Origin: Stenotrophomonas lactitubi
GTDB lineage: Bacteria > Pseudomonadota > Gammaproteobacteria > Xanthomonadales > Xanthomonadaceae
DNA: 64,000 bases
Direction of reading: 5' to 3'
Assembly (NCBI RefSeq): GCF_002803515.1
Contig: NZ_PHQX01000001.1
Coordinates: 2,170,001 to 2,234,000, forward strand
Made by a program: the position numbers and the translations under genes. Position 1 is the first letter of the stretch. Each line of letters starts with the position of its first letter. The notes beneath the pieces are model-generated. The model was not told where the DNA came from and ran no database searches. It saw only the letters and a list, made by a program, of their open reading frames with translations. Positions 9,501-16,767 of the stretch are shown here, one piece after another.

Positions 9501-9546
9501 TCCATCGCGCTGGCGCTGGCCCTGGAGCAGACCCACCCATGACTGA
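6514..9546 (+). CDS. Sensor histidine kinase with beta-propeller and Y_Y_Y input domains
   Basis: The 1010-residue membrane kinase has a signal/anchor helix (LPALLSCLLLWIALPVLA). A large periplasmic region follows with repeated propeller blades (WLATGSGLYRFDG, LWVGTNLGLNRF, LWLATNQGLAWLD), then a Y_Y_Y domain at about residues 667-745. One membrane helix lies near 754-775, then a HisKA_3 dimerisation domain with phospho-acceptor H803 in ERIARDLHDTLLQG, and an HATPase domain with the N-box EAIRNALRHA. This layout is the NarX/DesK-like class with a carbohydrate- or polymer-sensing style ectodomain. ATG 6523 is an alternative start. The stop overlaps the response regulator start by eight bases. 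Confidence 0.92.
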   Translation: MRVMRGHIFPLPRRLPALLSCLLLWIALPVLAAQHPVISDGMPSYQHTAWRVGQGAPGDIWDIAQDREGMLWLATGSGLYRFDGRRFERQAAPAGTRFPSTNMVTLGLDGEGDGLWIGYFQAGISQFSPQRLRSFGRAQGVPVGVVPRFAHDHNGRLWAAVNGGLRWFDGQRWQAPAADEGVPRRRVQWLLQDSHGTFWVLADLHIWKRAAGKTAFENTGIAVSQMATLVESPQGEIWLADRIRGTSPLANAQGLLPPSEREARRMPDLVAARLQFTADGALWATMSPHGGVARVTFDGQQAVRIERFDTPQGLTATSAVPVIADREGNLWVGTNLGLNRFRARSVQTLAVGPSDPYRSLVRGSDGRVYGYGEDLKLFDLQRPLLAGSAVQLQAAAQRAPTPVWQFDWINLARTVGGHTTRIPLPAPFTGQPLHALLFADDDQAWVCAGEQAVLQYADDRWRRETRLPEQACSSLARASDDALLLGYSDGTLRRLDTASIATFGAAQGLSVGPITALLQHDDLLLVAGEAGLAARLGNGRFLPVRTNTTGILEGITGMVADAQGRLWLNGSRGLVRLEVATLRSALRDGQPVAPRLFDAVDGMPGIALQSGPIPTAVLAADGLLWLATNQGLAWLDTLQPHINSMAPGVRIGDVLYGTTQTPLQEGLRLPAGTSQLQIDYVALSLARPERNRYRYRLSGVDDGWQDAGGSTRAYYTNLAPGHYHFEVEAANEDGIWSRTPAIRNFRIAPTFLQSVWFKLLCVVLVLAVLMLAIRIRSGQLAMLFRARLQERNGERERIARDLHDTLLQGSQGLILRLHAISQSSHTPEPVRTQLEAAMQLAERNLAEGRERVNALRDGPFAGRDLASALADVHAEYAGQGTNPLRLTVEGSPPPLQTDAAEEVFLIGREAIRNALRHAQASAIEVELSYGTRCFLLHVRDDGVGIADEDAGRGHWGMQGMRERAHRLGAELQLWTRPGLGTEVALSVPARRLYHRRPSRWRWPWSRPTHD

Positions 9547-10192
9547 ATCCCTTCCTCCCATCGGCGTACTGGTGGTCGATGACCATCCCCTGCTGCGCGA
9601 TGGCTTGGCGGCATTGCTGAGCACGCACACGGACCTGCGCCTGCTCGGCGAAGCCGCCGATGGCGAAGAGGCGCTTGCCCGCTACCAGCAGCTGCAACCG
9701 GATGTGGTGCTGATGGACCTGCAGATGCCACGCATGGACGGCGTGGAAGCGATCGTGCGGATCCGCGCGCTTGATCCACGTGCACGCATCATCGTGCTGA
9801 CGACCTATCGTGGCGATGTGCGTGCGGTGCGTGCACTGCAGGCTGGGGCCAGCGCCTACCTGCTGAAGGACACGCTGCGCCACGAACTGGTGGACACCAT
9901 CCGCATGGTGGCCAGCGGCCGCCGCGCACCGATACCGGCAGAGGTGGCGGCCAGCATCGCCGCGCATGTCGTGGAAGACCGGTTGTCGCCGCGCGAAACC
10001 GAAGTACTGCGCCACGTGGCCGGCGGCCTGTCGAACAAGCGCATCGGCGAACGCATGCTGATTTCCGAGCAGACGGTGAAGGCGCACATGAAGAGCCTGA
10101 TGGACAAGCTGGGCGTCGGCGACCGCACCCACGCGGTAACCCAGGCGCTGCGCCGCGGAATCATCAGCCTGGATGACACCGGTCAGGATTGA
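9539..10192 (+). CDS. NarL/FixJ-family response regulator
   Basis: This 217-residue cytoplasmic partner of the preceding kinase has a receiver domain with the acidic pair in VLVVDDHP, phospho-acceptor D60 in VVLMDLQMP, and the conserved K in YLLKDTLR. A LuxR-type helix-turn-helix follows (SPRETEVLRHVAGGLSNKRIGERMLISEQTVKAHM). The start ATG overlaps the kinase stop, so the two are coupled. Targets are not visible. The neighbouring DoxX-like gene is a possible one because it is divergent from this operon. Confidence 0.95.
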   Translation: MTESLPPIGVLVVDDHPLLRDGLAALLSTHTDLRLLGEAADGEEALARYQQLQPDVVLMDLQMPRMDGVEAIVRIRALDPRARIIVLTTYRGDVRAVRALQAGASAYLLKDTLRHELVDTIRMVASGRRAPIPAEVAASIAAHVVEDRLSPRETEVLRHVAGGLSNKRIGERMLISEQTVKAHMKSLMDKLGVGDRTHAVTQALRRGIISLDDTGQD

Positions 10193-10271
10193 GGGGGGTT
10201 CGGCCGGGCTGCGCCCGGCACCCGCCGAATCAACGTCAACGTCAACGTCAAAGGCGGGCTACCCGTGGGAT

Positions 10272-10373
10272 GGCGGGGTGGGTCCGGTTGCGGGGGACGC
10301 CGTAAACCCATCCTTGGGGGCTTGGCCGCGGCATCCATGCCGCGGACACCCCCGCAACCGGACCCACCCCGCC
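10272..10373 (+). repeat. Long hairpin A1 (25-bp perfect stem, 52-nt structured loop)
   Basis: Bases 10272-10296 are the exact reverse complement of 10349-10373. The 52-nt loop contains a second perfect hairpin, CCGCGGCAT-CC-ATGCCGCGG (10326-10345), and a small one, CCCA-TCCT-TGGG. The loop begins ACGCCG and ends CGGACA, as in hairpin B1 read on the other strand. The stem sequence GGTGGGTCCGG also recurs in hairpin A2 at the second locus. Confidence 0.9.
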
Positions 10374-10559
10374 TTCGACAGATCTCCGCGATCTGCCCGG
10401 ATGACATGACCTGCTCTTGGTAGGTGTCGACCTTGGTCGACACGTAGATCCACGCCATGCGTGGGTGCTCTTCGTTCAATTGTCGAAATATTAGATTTCG
10501 ATGGAGATTCATCCAGCACGGGATGGGTCCATCAGACACCAGAAAACTGTCGAAGGTGG
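10374..10559. repeat. Core of composite element, locus 1, with SMAG-type REP
   Basis: The 186-bp core between the two long hairpins holds the palindrome GTGTCGACCTTGGTCGACAC, a GTAG-footed SMAG-type repeat with arms ATCCACGC/GCGTGG starting at 10445, and the inverted repeat TCGAAAT-ATTAG-ATTTCGA. It begins with CTTCGA and ends with TCGAAG, so even its edges are inverted. The same order of parts occurs in the locus 2 core. Confidence 0.85.
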
Positions 10560-10651
10560 GGCGGTGTCGGATTGCGGGGTGTCCGCGCCATGGATGGCGC
10601 GGCCAAGCCTACAGGGACGTACTTGCGGCGTCCCCGCAATCCGACACCGCC
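10560..10651 (-). repeat. Long hairpin B1 (20-bp perfect stem, 52-nt structured loop)
   Basis: The arms are GGCGGTGTCGGATTGCGGGG (10560-10579) and its exact reverse complement (10632-10651). Read on the minus strand, the 52-nt loop aligns with A1 along its whole length and contains the mini-hairpin CCGCGCCAT-CC-ATGGCGCGG. Compared with A1, the inner stem has a G-to-C change balanced by a C-to-G change on the other arm, which indicates selection for pairing. Confidence 0.9.
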
Positions 10652-10740
10652 ACGCCCTCCCACGGAATGCACGCACGCTGTTGCTGTTGCTTGCGCAGTG
10701 GCCTCTGCAGGTGCAGGGCGCAGCCCTGCCGAACACCCCC

Positions 10741-11937
10741 TCAACGCAGGCGGATCAGCAGGCTGCCACCAGCACAGATCGTCGCCAGCCACGCCACGCC
10801 CTGCCATCCCCACTGCGCCAACGCCAGGCTGCCCAATGCACCGCCGCCGGCCATGCCGATGAACATGCCGGTGAACAGCAACGCGTTGAGGCGACTGCGT
10901 GCCGGCGGCACTAGGCCGTAGACCAGGGTCTGGTGCGCGACCAGCGCCGACTGGAAACCGAAATCGAACAGCAACGCGCTGACCACCAGCAACGGCAGCA
11001 ACGCAGCGGCCGGCAGCCAGGACTCGGCCAGCAACAGGGCAAAGCCTGCCAGCGCGACGGCGATCGCCAACCGCGCTACCGCAGGGCTGCCCAAGCGATC
11101 GGCGAAGCGGCCAGCAACGGGCGCAGCCAATGCACCCGCAGCACCGGCAATACCGAACGCACCCGCGGCGGCGCTGCCCAGACCCAGCCGTGCATGCAGC
11201 ATCAGCGCCAGCGTCGACCAGAACGCACTGAAGCCCACCGCCAGCAGCGACTGGCTGGCCACGGCGCGACGCAACTGCGGCTGCTCGCGCCACAGTGCCA
11301 GCAACGAGCCCAGCAACGCGGGGTAGCGCAGCGTGCTGGCCGCTGCGAAGTGCGGCAGTGCCCGTGCCATCACCGCGCCCATCGCCAGCACCGAGAGTGC
11401 AGCAAGGCCGAACTGCACGCGCCAGCCCCAGGCTTCGGCCACCACGCCGCTGACCACGCGCGACAGCAGGATGCCCAGCAGCAGGCCGGTCATTACCCTG
11501 CCCACCACCTGCCCACGCTGCGCATCCGGCGCCAGCACCGCAGCGGCCGGCACGATGTCCTGCGCCAGCGTGGCCATCAGCCCGACCAGCAGGCTGGCAA
11601 CAAGCAGCCCAGGCAACTGGCCGGCCAAGGCCGCCGCACCCAGGGCCAACGCCAACAGCACCGACTTCAGCAGGATCAGGTTGCGCCGGTCGAAGCGGTC
11701 GCCCAGCGGAGCCAGCAGCAGGATGCCCAGTGCGTAGCCCAGCTGGGTCAGGGTCGGCACCAGGCCCACGACGCGCTCGCCGGCACCAAGATCCTGGGCG
11801 ATCAGGCCCAACATCGGCTGGCTGTAGTAGAGCGAGGCCACCGAGAAGCCCGCGCCGGCGGCCATGGCCAGCACCAATGATGGGGCGGGCGCAGCGCTGG
11901 GCGCAGTGGTGATGGTTGAGAGCGAGGGAGTGGACAT
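10741..11937 (-). CDS. MFS transporter (sugar/drug efflux type)
   Basis: The 398-residue inner-membrane transporter has about twelve hydrophobic helices. The N-terminal half holds LASLYYSQPMLGLIAQDLG-like sequence (SVASLYYSQPMLGLIA) and the loop GDRFDRRNLILLK between helices 2 and 3, both typical of the MFS_1 group. The gene is divergent from a LysR regulator with 93 bases between the starts, a common arrangement in which the regulator controls the exporter. Substrate unknown. Confidence 0.88.
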   Translation of the reverse strand: MSTPSLSTITTAPSAAPAPSLVLAMAAGAGFSVASLYYSQPMLGLIAQDLGAGERVVGLVPTLTQLGYALGILLLAPLGDRFDRRNLILLKSVLLALALGAAALAGQLPGLLVASLLVGLMATLAQDIVPAAAVLAPDAQRGQVVGRVMTGLLLGILLSRVVSGVVAEAWGWRVQFGLAALSVLAMGAVMARALPHFAAASTLRYPALLGSLLALWREQPQLRRAVASQSLLAVGFSAFWSTLALMLHARLGLGSAAAGAFGIAGAAGALAAPVAGRFADRLGSPAVARLAIAVALAGFALLLAESWLPAAALLPLLVVSALLFDFGFQSALVAHQTLVYGLVPPARSRLNALLFTGMFIGMAGGGALGSLALAQWGWQGVAWLATICAGGSLLIRLR

Positions 11938-12030
11938 GGGGGCATCCGGAAGAGAAGTGGGGCGTAGCGTGCCTATATTCGCTGCGCGTCTGTAGTAGGC
12001 TCACTTACATACTTGTCATACGTCACGCGC

Positions 12031-12960
12031 ATGAACGACCTTGCCTTGGGTGGCGACCGCCTGGACCTGCTGCGTACTTTCCTGCGCATCGTGGACAGTG
12101 GCAGCCTTTCTGCTGCTGCCCTGCAACTGGGCACCACCCAGCCCACCGTCAGCCGTCGGCTTCAAGCCCTGGAGCGGCAACTGGGCCTGCGCCTGCTGCA
12201 ACGGTCCACCCACGGCCTGCTGCTGACCGAGGACGGCCAGCGCTGCCAACGCCATGCGCAGCGGGTGGTGGACGAATGGGAAGCGCTGCAGGCCGAGCTG
12301 CACGGCCAGGCCCAGATGCTCAGCGGGCGCCTGCGGGTGATGGTGCCGCACGCATTCGGCCAGGCGCAGCTGCTGCCGACCATGCTCGATTTCCTCGCCC
12401 AGCATCCACAGTTGAGCCTGGAGTGGATCCTTGAGGACCGCCGTCCGGACTTCATCGCCGAAGGCATCGACTGCGCGGTGCGGGTCGGCACGGTCGATGA
12501 ACCGCGCATGGTCGCCCTGCCGCTGGCCGAAGTACCGCGCATCGTGGTGGCCGCACCCTCGCTGGCCGACGCGGGTTCGATCACCACGCCCGAACAGGCG
12601 CAGGCATTGCCGTGGATCTCGCTGGTCACCTACTACCGCGAACGTCTGTTGCTGCACGACGCGCAAGGCCGCGCACACACGCTGTCGATCACGCCACGCC
12701 TGCTCAGCGACAACCTGTTCGTGGTGCAGCAGGCTGCACGTGCTGGCTTGGGCGCGGCGGTGGTTTCGGCTTGGCTGGTGGCCGACGATCTGGCCGAAGG
12801 ACGGCTGGTGCAGCTGCTGCCGGACTGGCAGGCACCGCCGCTGCCGGTGCACCTGGTGTTCCCTGCGGCGCGACAGCAACCCCTGCGCCTGCGCGCCTTC
12901 ATCGACGCGATGAAAGCCGCGCTGCCGCAACTGCATGGCATGCGGCCGGCACCGCGCTAG
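12031..12960 (+). CDS. LysR-family transcriptional regulator
   Basis: The 309-residue regulator has an N-terminal winged helix-turn-helix (FLRIVDSGSLSAAALQLGTTQPTVSRRLQALERQLGLRLLQR) and a periplasmic-binding-protein-like effector domain (LSGRLRVMVPHAFGQ, then GIDCAVRVGTVDEPRMVA). I choose the ATG rather than the upstream in-frame TTG at 12013. It is divergent from the MFS gene and is likely its regulator. The effector is unknown. Confidence 0.92.
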   Translation: MNDLALGGDRLDLLRTFLRIVDSGSLSAAALQLGTTQPTVSRRLQALERQLGLRLLQRSTHGLLLTEDGQRCQRHAQRVVDEWEALQAELHGQAQMLSGRLRVMVPHAFGQAQLLPTMLDFLAQHPQLSLEWILEDRRPDFIAEGIDCAVRVGTVDEPRMVALPLAEVPRIVVAAPSLADAGSITTPEQAQALPWISLVTYYRERLLLHDAQGRAHTLSITPRLLSDNLFVVQQAARAGLGAAVVSAWLVADDLAEGRLVQLLPDWQAPPLPVHLVFPAARQQPLRLRAFIDAMKAALPQLHGMRPAPR

Positions 12961-12992
12961 GCGCTGCCGGCCACATCACCGCGGGCGTGGTT

Positions 12993-14441
12993 CTACTTCG
13001 CCGCGGCATTCCAGCCAGCGACCTTGGCCTTGGTGTCGGCCAGCATCCTGTCCAGCGCCGCGCGATCGTACACATCGCCGCGCAGGATCACGCTGTCGAT
13101 CTTTTCGGTGGCGGCGATGTCCTGCAACGGATTGGCGGTCAGCAGTACCAGATCGGCGGCTTTGCCCGTGGCAACACCGCCATAGCGCTGCATCTGGCCA
13201 AACCAGGCCGGGCCGGAGCGGGTCGCGGCCGACAGCGCCTGCGGTGCACTCAGACCTTCCTTCACGAACAGCTGCAGCTCCTGGTGCAGGCCGATACCCG
13301 GATAGTTGAACGAGTTGAGGAAGCCCGCATCGGTACCGGCGATGATCGTCACCCCCGCTTCCTGCAGCAGCGGCAGCACTGCGGCCACCTGGTGGTACTG
13401 CGCATGGCGCGCTTCGATCTGCGCGGGCGTCGCCTTTGCAGCGCGCCCCACGCGCCAGGTATAGGTCGCACGCAGGCCCGGGCCGATGTAAGCCAGATAT
13501 GGGTCGTTGGCGTGGTCGTCCTGGTCGAGGAAGTCGAGGATACGGCCGCCGTTGAGCGTGGGCGTCACGAATACGCCGCGCTTGGCGAAATCACGATAGG
13601 CATGCAGCGCGGTTTCGCGATCGAAGCTGGCGTCGAGCCGGCGGTTGGCCTCGGCGCGGTCGATGCGCCCGGCGCCGAAATCGGCGGCGATCTGCGCTTC
13701 ATCCTTGCTGCCAGCCTTGAAGGCATAGTCCAGGTGTTCGATCGAGGCCAGGCCTGCATCCACTGCCTGTTCCACCGTCAACGCCATCGGAATATGGCCT
13801 GAGGCCTTGAAACCCGCCTTGCGCGCGGCGCTGGCCGAGTACAGGAACAGTTCCGGGGTCAGCGTGCTGTCGGTGATCTTCACGAAGTCGACCTTGTCGT
13901 GCTGCAGGCGCTCGATCGCCTTGTCCGCGTCGGCCTTGCTGCCCACCTCGATCGTGCCTTTCCAGACCGGCTTGATGCCTTCGATCTTCGCACCGGACGT
14001 CAGCAGGCGCGGGCCGAACAGCGTGCCGTTGGCGATTTCACCGCGCCACTGCAGTACCTGCTGCGGAAGATCCCCGGAGCAGTCACGGATCGTGGTGATG
14101 CCGTGGGCGATGTACAGCGGCAGCAGCGCCTTGTTCTCTTCCACCAGCGCCGGGCCGCCACCGAAGTGCACGTGCATGTCCCACAAGCCCGGAATCAGGT
14201 ACTTGCCCTTGGCGTCGATCTGGCGGCTGGTACTCCACTGGCTGCGCACCTGCGCATCGGGACCGACCGCGACGATGTCCTCGCCACGGATGACCACGCT
14301 CTGCCCGGGCATGCTGCGTGCGTGCTCGACATCGACCACCGTGGCGTTGCGGATCAGCAGATCGGCGCGTTCGGCGGCAGACGCCGACAGCGGCGCAACG
14401 GCAAGAAGGATTGCAAGGGACAACGGACGGGAACGCAACAT
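12993..14441 (-). CDS. Exported metal-dependent amidohydrolase
   Basis: The 482-residue product has a signal peptide (LAILLAVAPLSASA) and an amidohydrolase/imidazolonepropionase-like fold. The metal motif HVH (H90, H92) sits in GLWDMHVHFGG, GHIPM and HLDYA segments follow, and the late Asp is in IIAGTDAGF. Such enzymes act on dipeptides, cyclic amides or similar compounds in the periplasm, but the substrate cannot be read from sequence. The ATG at 14441 has AGGA a suitable distance upstream; the in-frame ATG at 14450 is too close to it. The ankyrin lipoprotein gene ends 49 bases upstream on the same strand. Confidence 0.88.
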   Translation of the reverse strand: MLRSRPLSLAILLAVAPLSASAAERADLLIRNATVVDVEHARSMPGQSVVIRGEDIVAVGPDAQVRSQWSTSRQIDAKGKYLIPGLWDMHVHFGGGPALVEENKALLPLYIAHGITTIRDCSGDLPQQVLQWRGEIANGTLFGPRLLTSGAKIEGIKPVWKGTIEVGSKADADKAIERLQHDKVDFVKITDSTLTPELFLYSASAARKAGFKASGHIPMALTVEQAVDAGLASIEHLDYAFKAGSKDEAQIAADFGAGRIDRAEANRRLDASFDRETALHAYRDFAKRGVFVTPTLNGGRILDFLDQDDHANDPYLAYIGPGLRATYTWRVGRAAKATPAQIEARHAQYHQVAAVLPLLQEAGVTIIAGTDAGFLNSFNYPGIGLHQELQLFVKEGLSAPQALSAATRSGPAWFGQMQRYGGVATGKAADLVLLTANPLQDIAATEKIDSVILRGDVYDRAALDRMLADTKAKVAGWNAAAK

Positions 14442-14490
14442 GGAGAGCATCCTGGTGGGCACGGCAGCGTGCGGGTGGAAGGGGCGGTTG

Positions 14491-15195
14491 TCAGCGCGTC
14501 GCGCCGTGCTGGCGCAGCAGGGTTTCGATGTTGGTGTAGCCGCGTTGCCTAGCATGCGCCAGCGGCGTTACGCCGTCGCCATCGGCAAGCTCGGGGTTGG
14601 CACCGGCGTCCAGCAGCATTTGCACGATCTGCACGTGGCGCGGGCCGCCATCGCCAAGCAGGATCGCCTCCAGCAGCGCCGTCCAGTGCAGGCGATTGAC
14701 ATGGTCAACGGCGACGCCGGCGCGCAGCAGCGTACGCACGGTAGCGACGTGGCCGCGTTCGGCAGCGGGAATCAGCGCGGTACCGCCGTAACGGTTGGTG
14801 CTGTGCAGGTCTGCGCCGTGGGCGAGCGTCAGCGCCAGGATCTCATCCAGCCCGCGCGCGCCAGCGTACAGGTAGGCGCTGTCCTGCATCGCGTCCTTGG
14901 CATTGACGTCGGCGCCGGCCTCGATCAGCTCACGCGCCGCGTCCACGTTGTTGCCGTGGGTGGCCAGCAGCAGGGCCGTGCGGCCCTGGCCGTCACGCGC
15001 CTCCAGATCGGCACCCGCGTCCAGTGCCTCGCGCACGGCCTCGACATCGCCGCGGCTGGCGGCATCGCGCAGCTGCGCATCGGCATCGCTGCTGGAAGTC
15101 GCCGTGCACGCTGGAATCACCATGGCCAGCAGGCACAGCAACAGCATGCGAGCCACTGCCGAACGACGCCGCCGGGAGCGAGGGGGATGCATCAT
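14491..15195 (-). CDS. Ankyrin-repeat lipoprotein
   Basis: The 234-residue protein begins with a basic stretch, a hydrophobic segment, and a probable lipobox ending in C (MVIPAC). About five or six ankyrin repeats follow (ADAQLRDAASRGDVEAVREALDAGADLEARDGQGRTALLLA and onward). It is probably anchored in the periplasm and mediates protein contacts. A strong GGAGAG site precedes the double ATG at 15195/15192. It lies upstream of the exported amidohydrolase on the same strand, so the two may form an operon. The partner is unknown. Confidence 0.85.
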   Translation of the reverse strand: MMHPPRSRRRRSAVARMLLLCLLAMVIPACTATSSSDADAQLRDAASRGDVEAVREALDAGADLEARDGQGRTALLLATHGNNVDAARELIEAGADVNAKDAMQDSAYLYAGARGLDEILALTLAHGADLHSTNRYGGTALIPAAERGHVATVRTLLRAGVAVDHVNRLHWTALLEAILLGDGGPRHVQIVQMLLDAGANPELADGDGVTPLAHARQRGYTNIETLLRQHGATR

Positions 15196-15286
15196 GACTC
15201 TCCTCATGCGCGATGGCGCCGGCCATTGCCGGCCCCTGCCCTGCATGGTAGAAGTCGGCACGGGTATCCAGAAGTGAAATGTTCAA

Positions 15287-16168
15287 ATGCAAGACAGTGC
15301 CAAATCGAATAGAACAGTGTTCGAACTGGACCTGCTGCGGGCTTTGGTGATGGTCGCCGACTGCGGCAGCTTCACCACGGCTGCCACCCGCCTGCACTCG
15401 ACCCAGTCCACGGTCAGCCAGAAGATCCGCCGCCTGGAGGAGCTCGCCGGTCACCGCCTGCTCGAGCGCGGCCACCGCGACGTGCATCCCACCGATGCCG
15501 GGCACACCCTGCTGGGCTATGCCCGGCGCATGCTCGACCTGAACGAGGAGCTGGCACAGGCCTTGGCCGGCGCCACCGTGGAGACCGCGGTGCGCATCGG
15601 TGTGCCGGAGGACTTCGTCAACGCTCAGACCACGCGCATGCTCGCTGCCTTCAGCCGCCGCCACCCGCAGGTCAAACTGGAAATCAGCAGCGGCCTCAGC
15701 CGTGATCTGGCCCACGGTTTCGATCATGGCGAGCTGGACCTGGTGCTGGTCAAGCAGCGCCGCAACACCCGCCAGGCCGTGCATTGCCGGCGCGAACCGA
15801 TGCACTGGATCGACAGTCTGCGCAGCAGCAGCCTGCAGCAGGACCCGCTGCCACTGGTCACCTTCCCGCCACGCGGGCTGTACCGCGACGAGATGATCCA
15901 GGCCGTCGAAGCGCTGGGCCTGCGCTGGCGCATCGCGTTCACCAGTTCCTCGTTGAGCGGCATCCAGGGTGCGGTGGCGGACGGCATCGGCATCAGCCTG
16001 CTGCCACGTCGCGCGGTCAACCGCGAACACCGCATCATCGATGGCGAGCGCGACCTGCCGGTGGTCGACAACTACGAGATCGGCCTGCTGCATCGCGCCG
16101 ATGCCGATGACGCGGTGCGTGCACTGGCCGCTGAACTCTGGCGGCAGGTGCAACGCGATCCGGAATAG
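15287..16168 (+). CDS. LysR-family transcriptional regulator
   Basis: This 293-residue LysR protein has a typical N-terminal helix-turn-helix (ALVMVADCGSFTTAATRLHSTQSTVSQKIRRLEELAG) and an effector domain beginning TAVRIGVPEDFVN. It is divergent from the ankyrin lipoprotein and amidohydrolase genes, with 91 bases between the starts, and may regulate them. It is followed by the second nested palindromic element rather than a simple terminator. Confidence 0.92.
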   Translation: MQDSAKSNRTVFELDLLRALVMVADCGSFTTAATRLHSTQSTVSQKIRRLEELAGHRLLERGHRDVHPTDAGHTLLGYARRMLDLNEELAQALAGATVETAVRIGVPEDFVNAQTTRMLAAFSRRHPQVKLEISSGLSRDLAHGFDHGELDLVLVKQRRNTRQAVHCRREPMHWIDSLRSSSLQQDPLPLVTFPPRGLYRDEMIQAVEALGLRWRIAFTSSSLSGIQGAVADGIGISLLPRRAVNREHRIIDGERDLPVVDNYEIGLLHRADADDAVRALAAELWRQVQRDPE

Positions 16169-16270
16169 TCGGCAGGGCTACGCCCTGCACCCATTGGTAG
16201 TGCCGGCCGCTGGCCGGCAACCTCAACAGCCGAAGCAACATCAACAGCAACAGCAGGCTTCCTGAGGGAT

Positions 16271-16372
16271 GGCGGGGTGGGTCCGGTGGCAGGGGCCGCT
16301 GCAAGTACGTCCATGTAAGCTCGGTCGCCGCATCCATGCGGCTCACGCCCCTGCCACCGGACCCACCCCGCC
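16271..16372 (+). repeat. Long hairpin A2 (25-bp perfect stem, 52-nt structured loop)
   Basis: Bases 16271-16295 are the exact reverse complement of 16348-16372. The stem shares GGCGGGGTGGGTCCGGT with A1 and then differs with compensating changes on the other arm. The 52-nt loop contains GCCGCAT-CC-ATGCGGC (16327-16342) and the smaller TACGT-CC-ATGTA hairpin. The GCAAGTACGTCC segment of this loop matches B1 rather than A1. Confidence 0.9.
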
Positions 16373-16559
16373 TTCGATAGATTCCCGCGATCTGTGGGAA
16401 TGGCATGGCCTACTCTTGGTGGGTGTCGACCTTGGTCGACACGTAGATCCACGCCATGCGTGGATGCTCTTCGACCAGATATCGAAATATTCGATTTCGA
16501 TGGAGATTCATCCACGCATGGCGTGGATGTGCCAGATGACGGGAAGCTGTCGAAGGTGG
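16373..16559. repeat. Core of composite element, locus 2, with SMAG-type REPs
   Basis: The 187-bp core contains GTGTCGACCTTGGTCGACAC, a GTAG-footed REP starting at 16443, the inverted repeat ATCGAAAT-ATTCG-ATTTCGAT (16481-16501), and a second copy of the REP in opposite orientation (ATCCACGC...GCGTGGAT at 16510-16528). Locus 1 has degenerated at this second position. Confidence 0.85.
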
Positions 16560-16651
16560 GGCGGTGTCGGATTGCGGGGTGTCAGCCGCATGGATGCGGC
16601 TGCCAAGCCCCCATGGATGGGTTTACGGCGTCCCCGCAATCCGACACCGCC
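16560..16651 (-). repeat. Long hairpin B2 (20-bp perfect stem, 52-nt structured loop)
   Basis: The stem is identical to B1: GGCGGTGTCGGATTGCGGGG pairs with its reverse complement at 16632-16651. The 52-nt loop read on the minus strand contains CCCAT-CC-ATGGG and CAGCCGCAT-CC-ATGCGGCTG. Its GTAAACCCATCC segment matches A1 at the other locus, so stem type and loop type are not inherited together. Confidence 0.9.
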
Positions 16652-16675
16652 CCGCCTCCCACGGGATGCACGCCT

Positions 16676-16710
<35 letters not shown>

Positions 16711-16767
16711 TCTGAGGTTGCCGGCCAGCGGCCGGCACTACAGCGGGTGCCGGGCGCAGCCCGGCCG

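Larger units (their letters stand above)
10193..10740. other. Gene-free convergent junction filled by nested palindromes (locus 1)
   Basis: No plausible gene lies between the response regulator and the MFS gene that converge here. Working inward from both sides, the space holds a GC hairpin (10203-10219 on the left, 10713-10729 on the right), a hexanucleotide tandem repeat (GTCAAC copies at 10231-10251; TTGCTG copies at 10677-10692), and the composite element made of two long hairpins around a core. The symmetry suggests one unit and probably a bidirectional transcription terminator. See the entries for its parts. Confidence 0.85.

Noticed and set aside
10560..16560. The two B hairpins start exactly 6000 bp apart
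   Set aside because: A coincidence. The A hairpins are 5999 bp apart, and the intervening genes are unrelated and single-copy, so no 6-kb duplication is implied.
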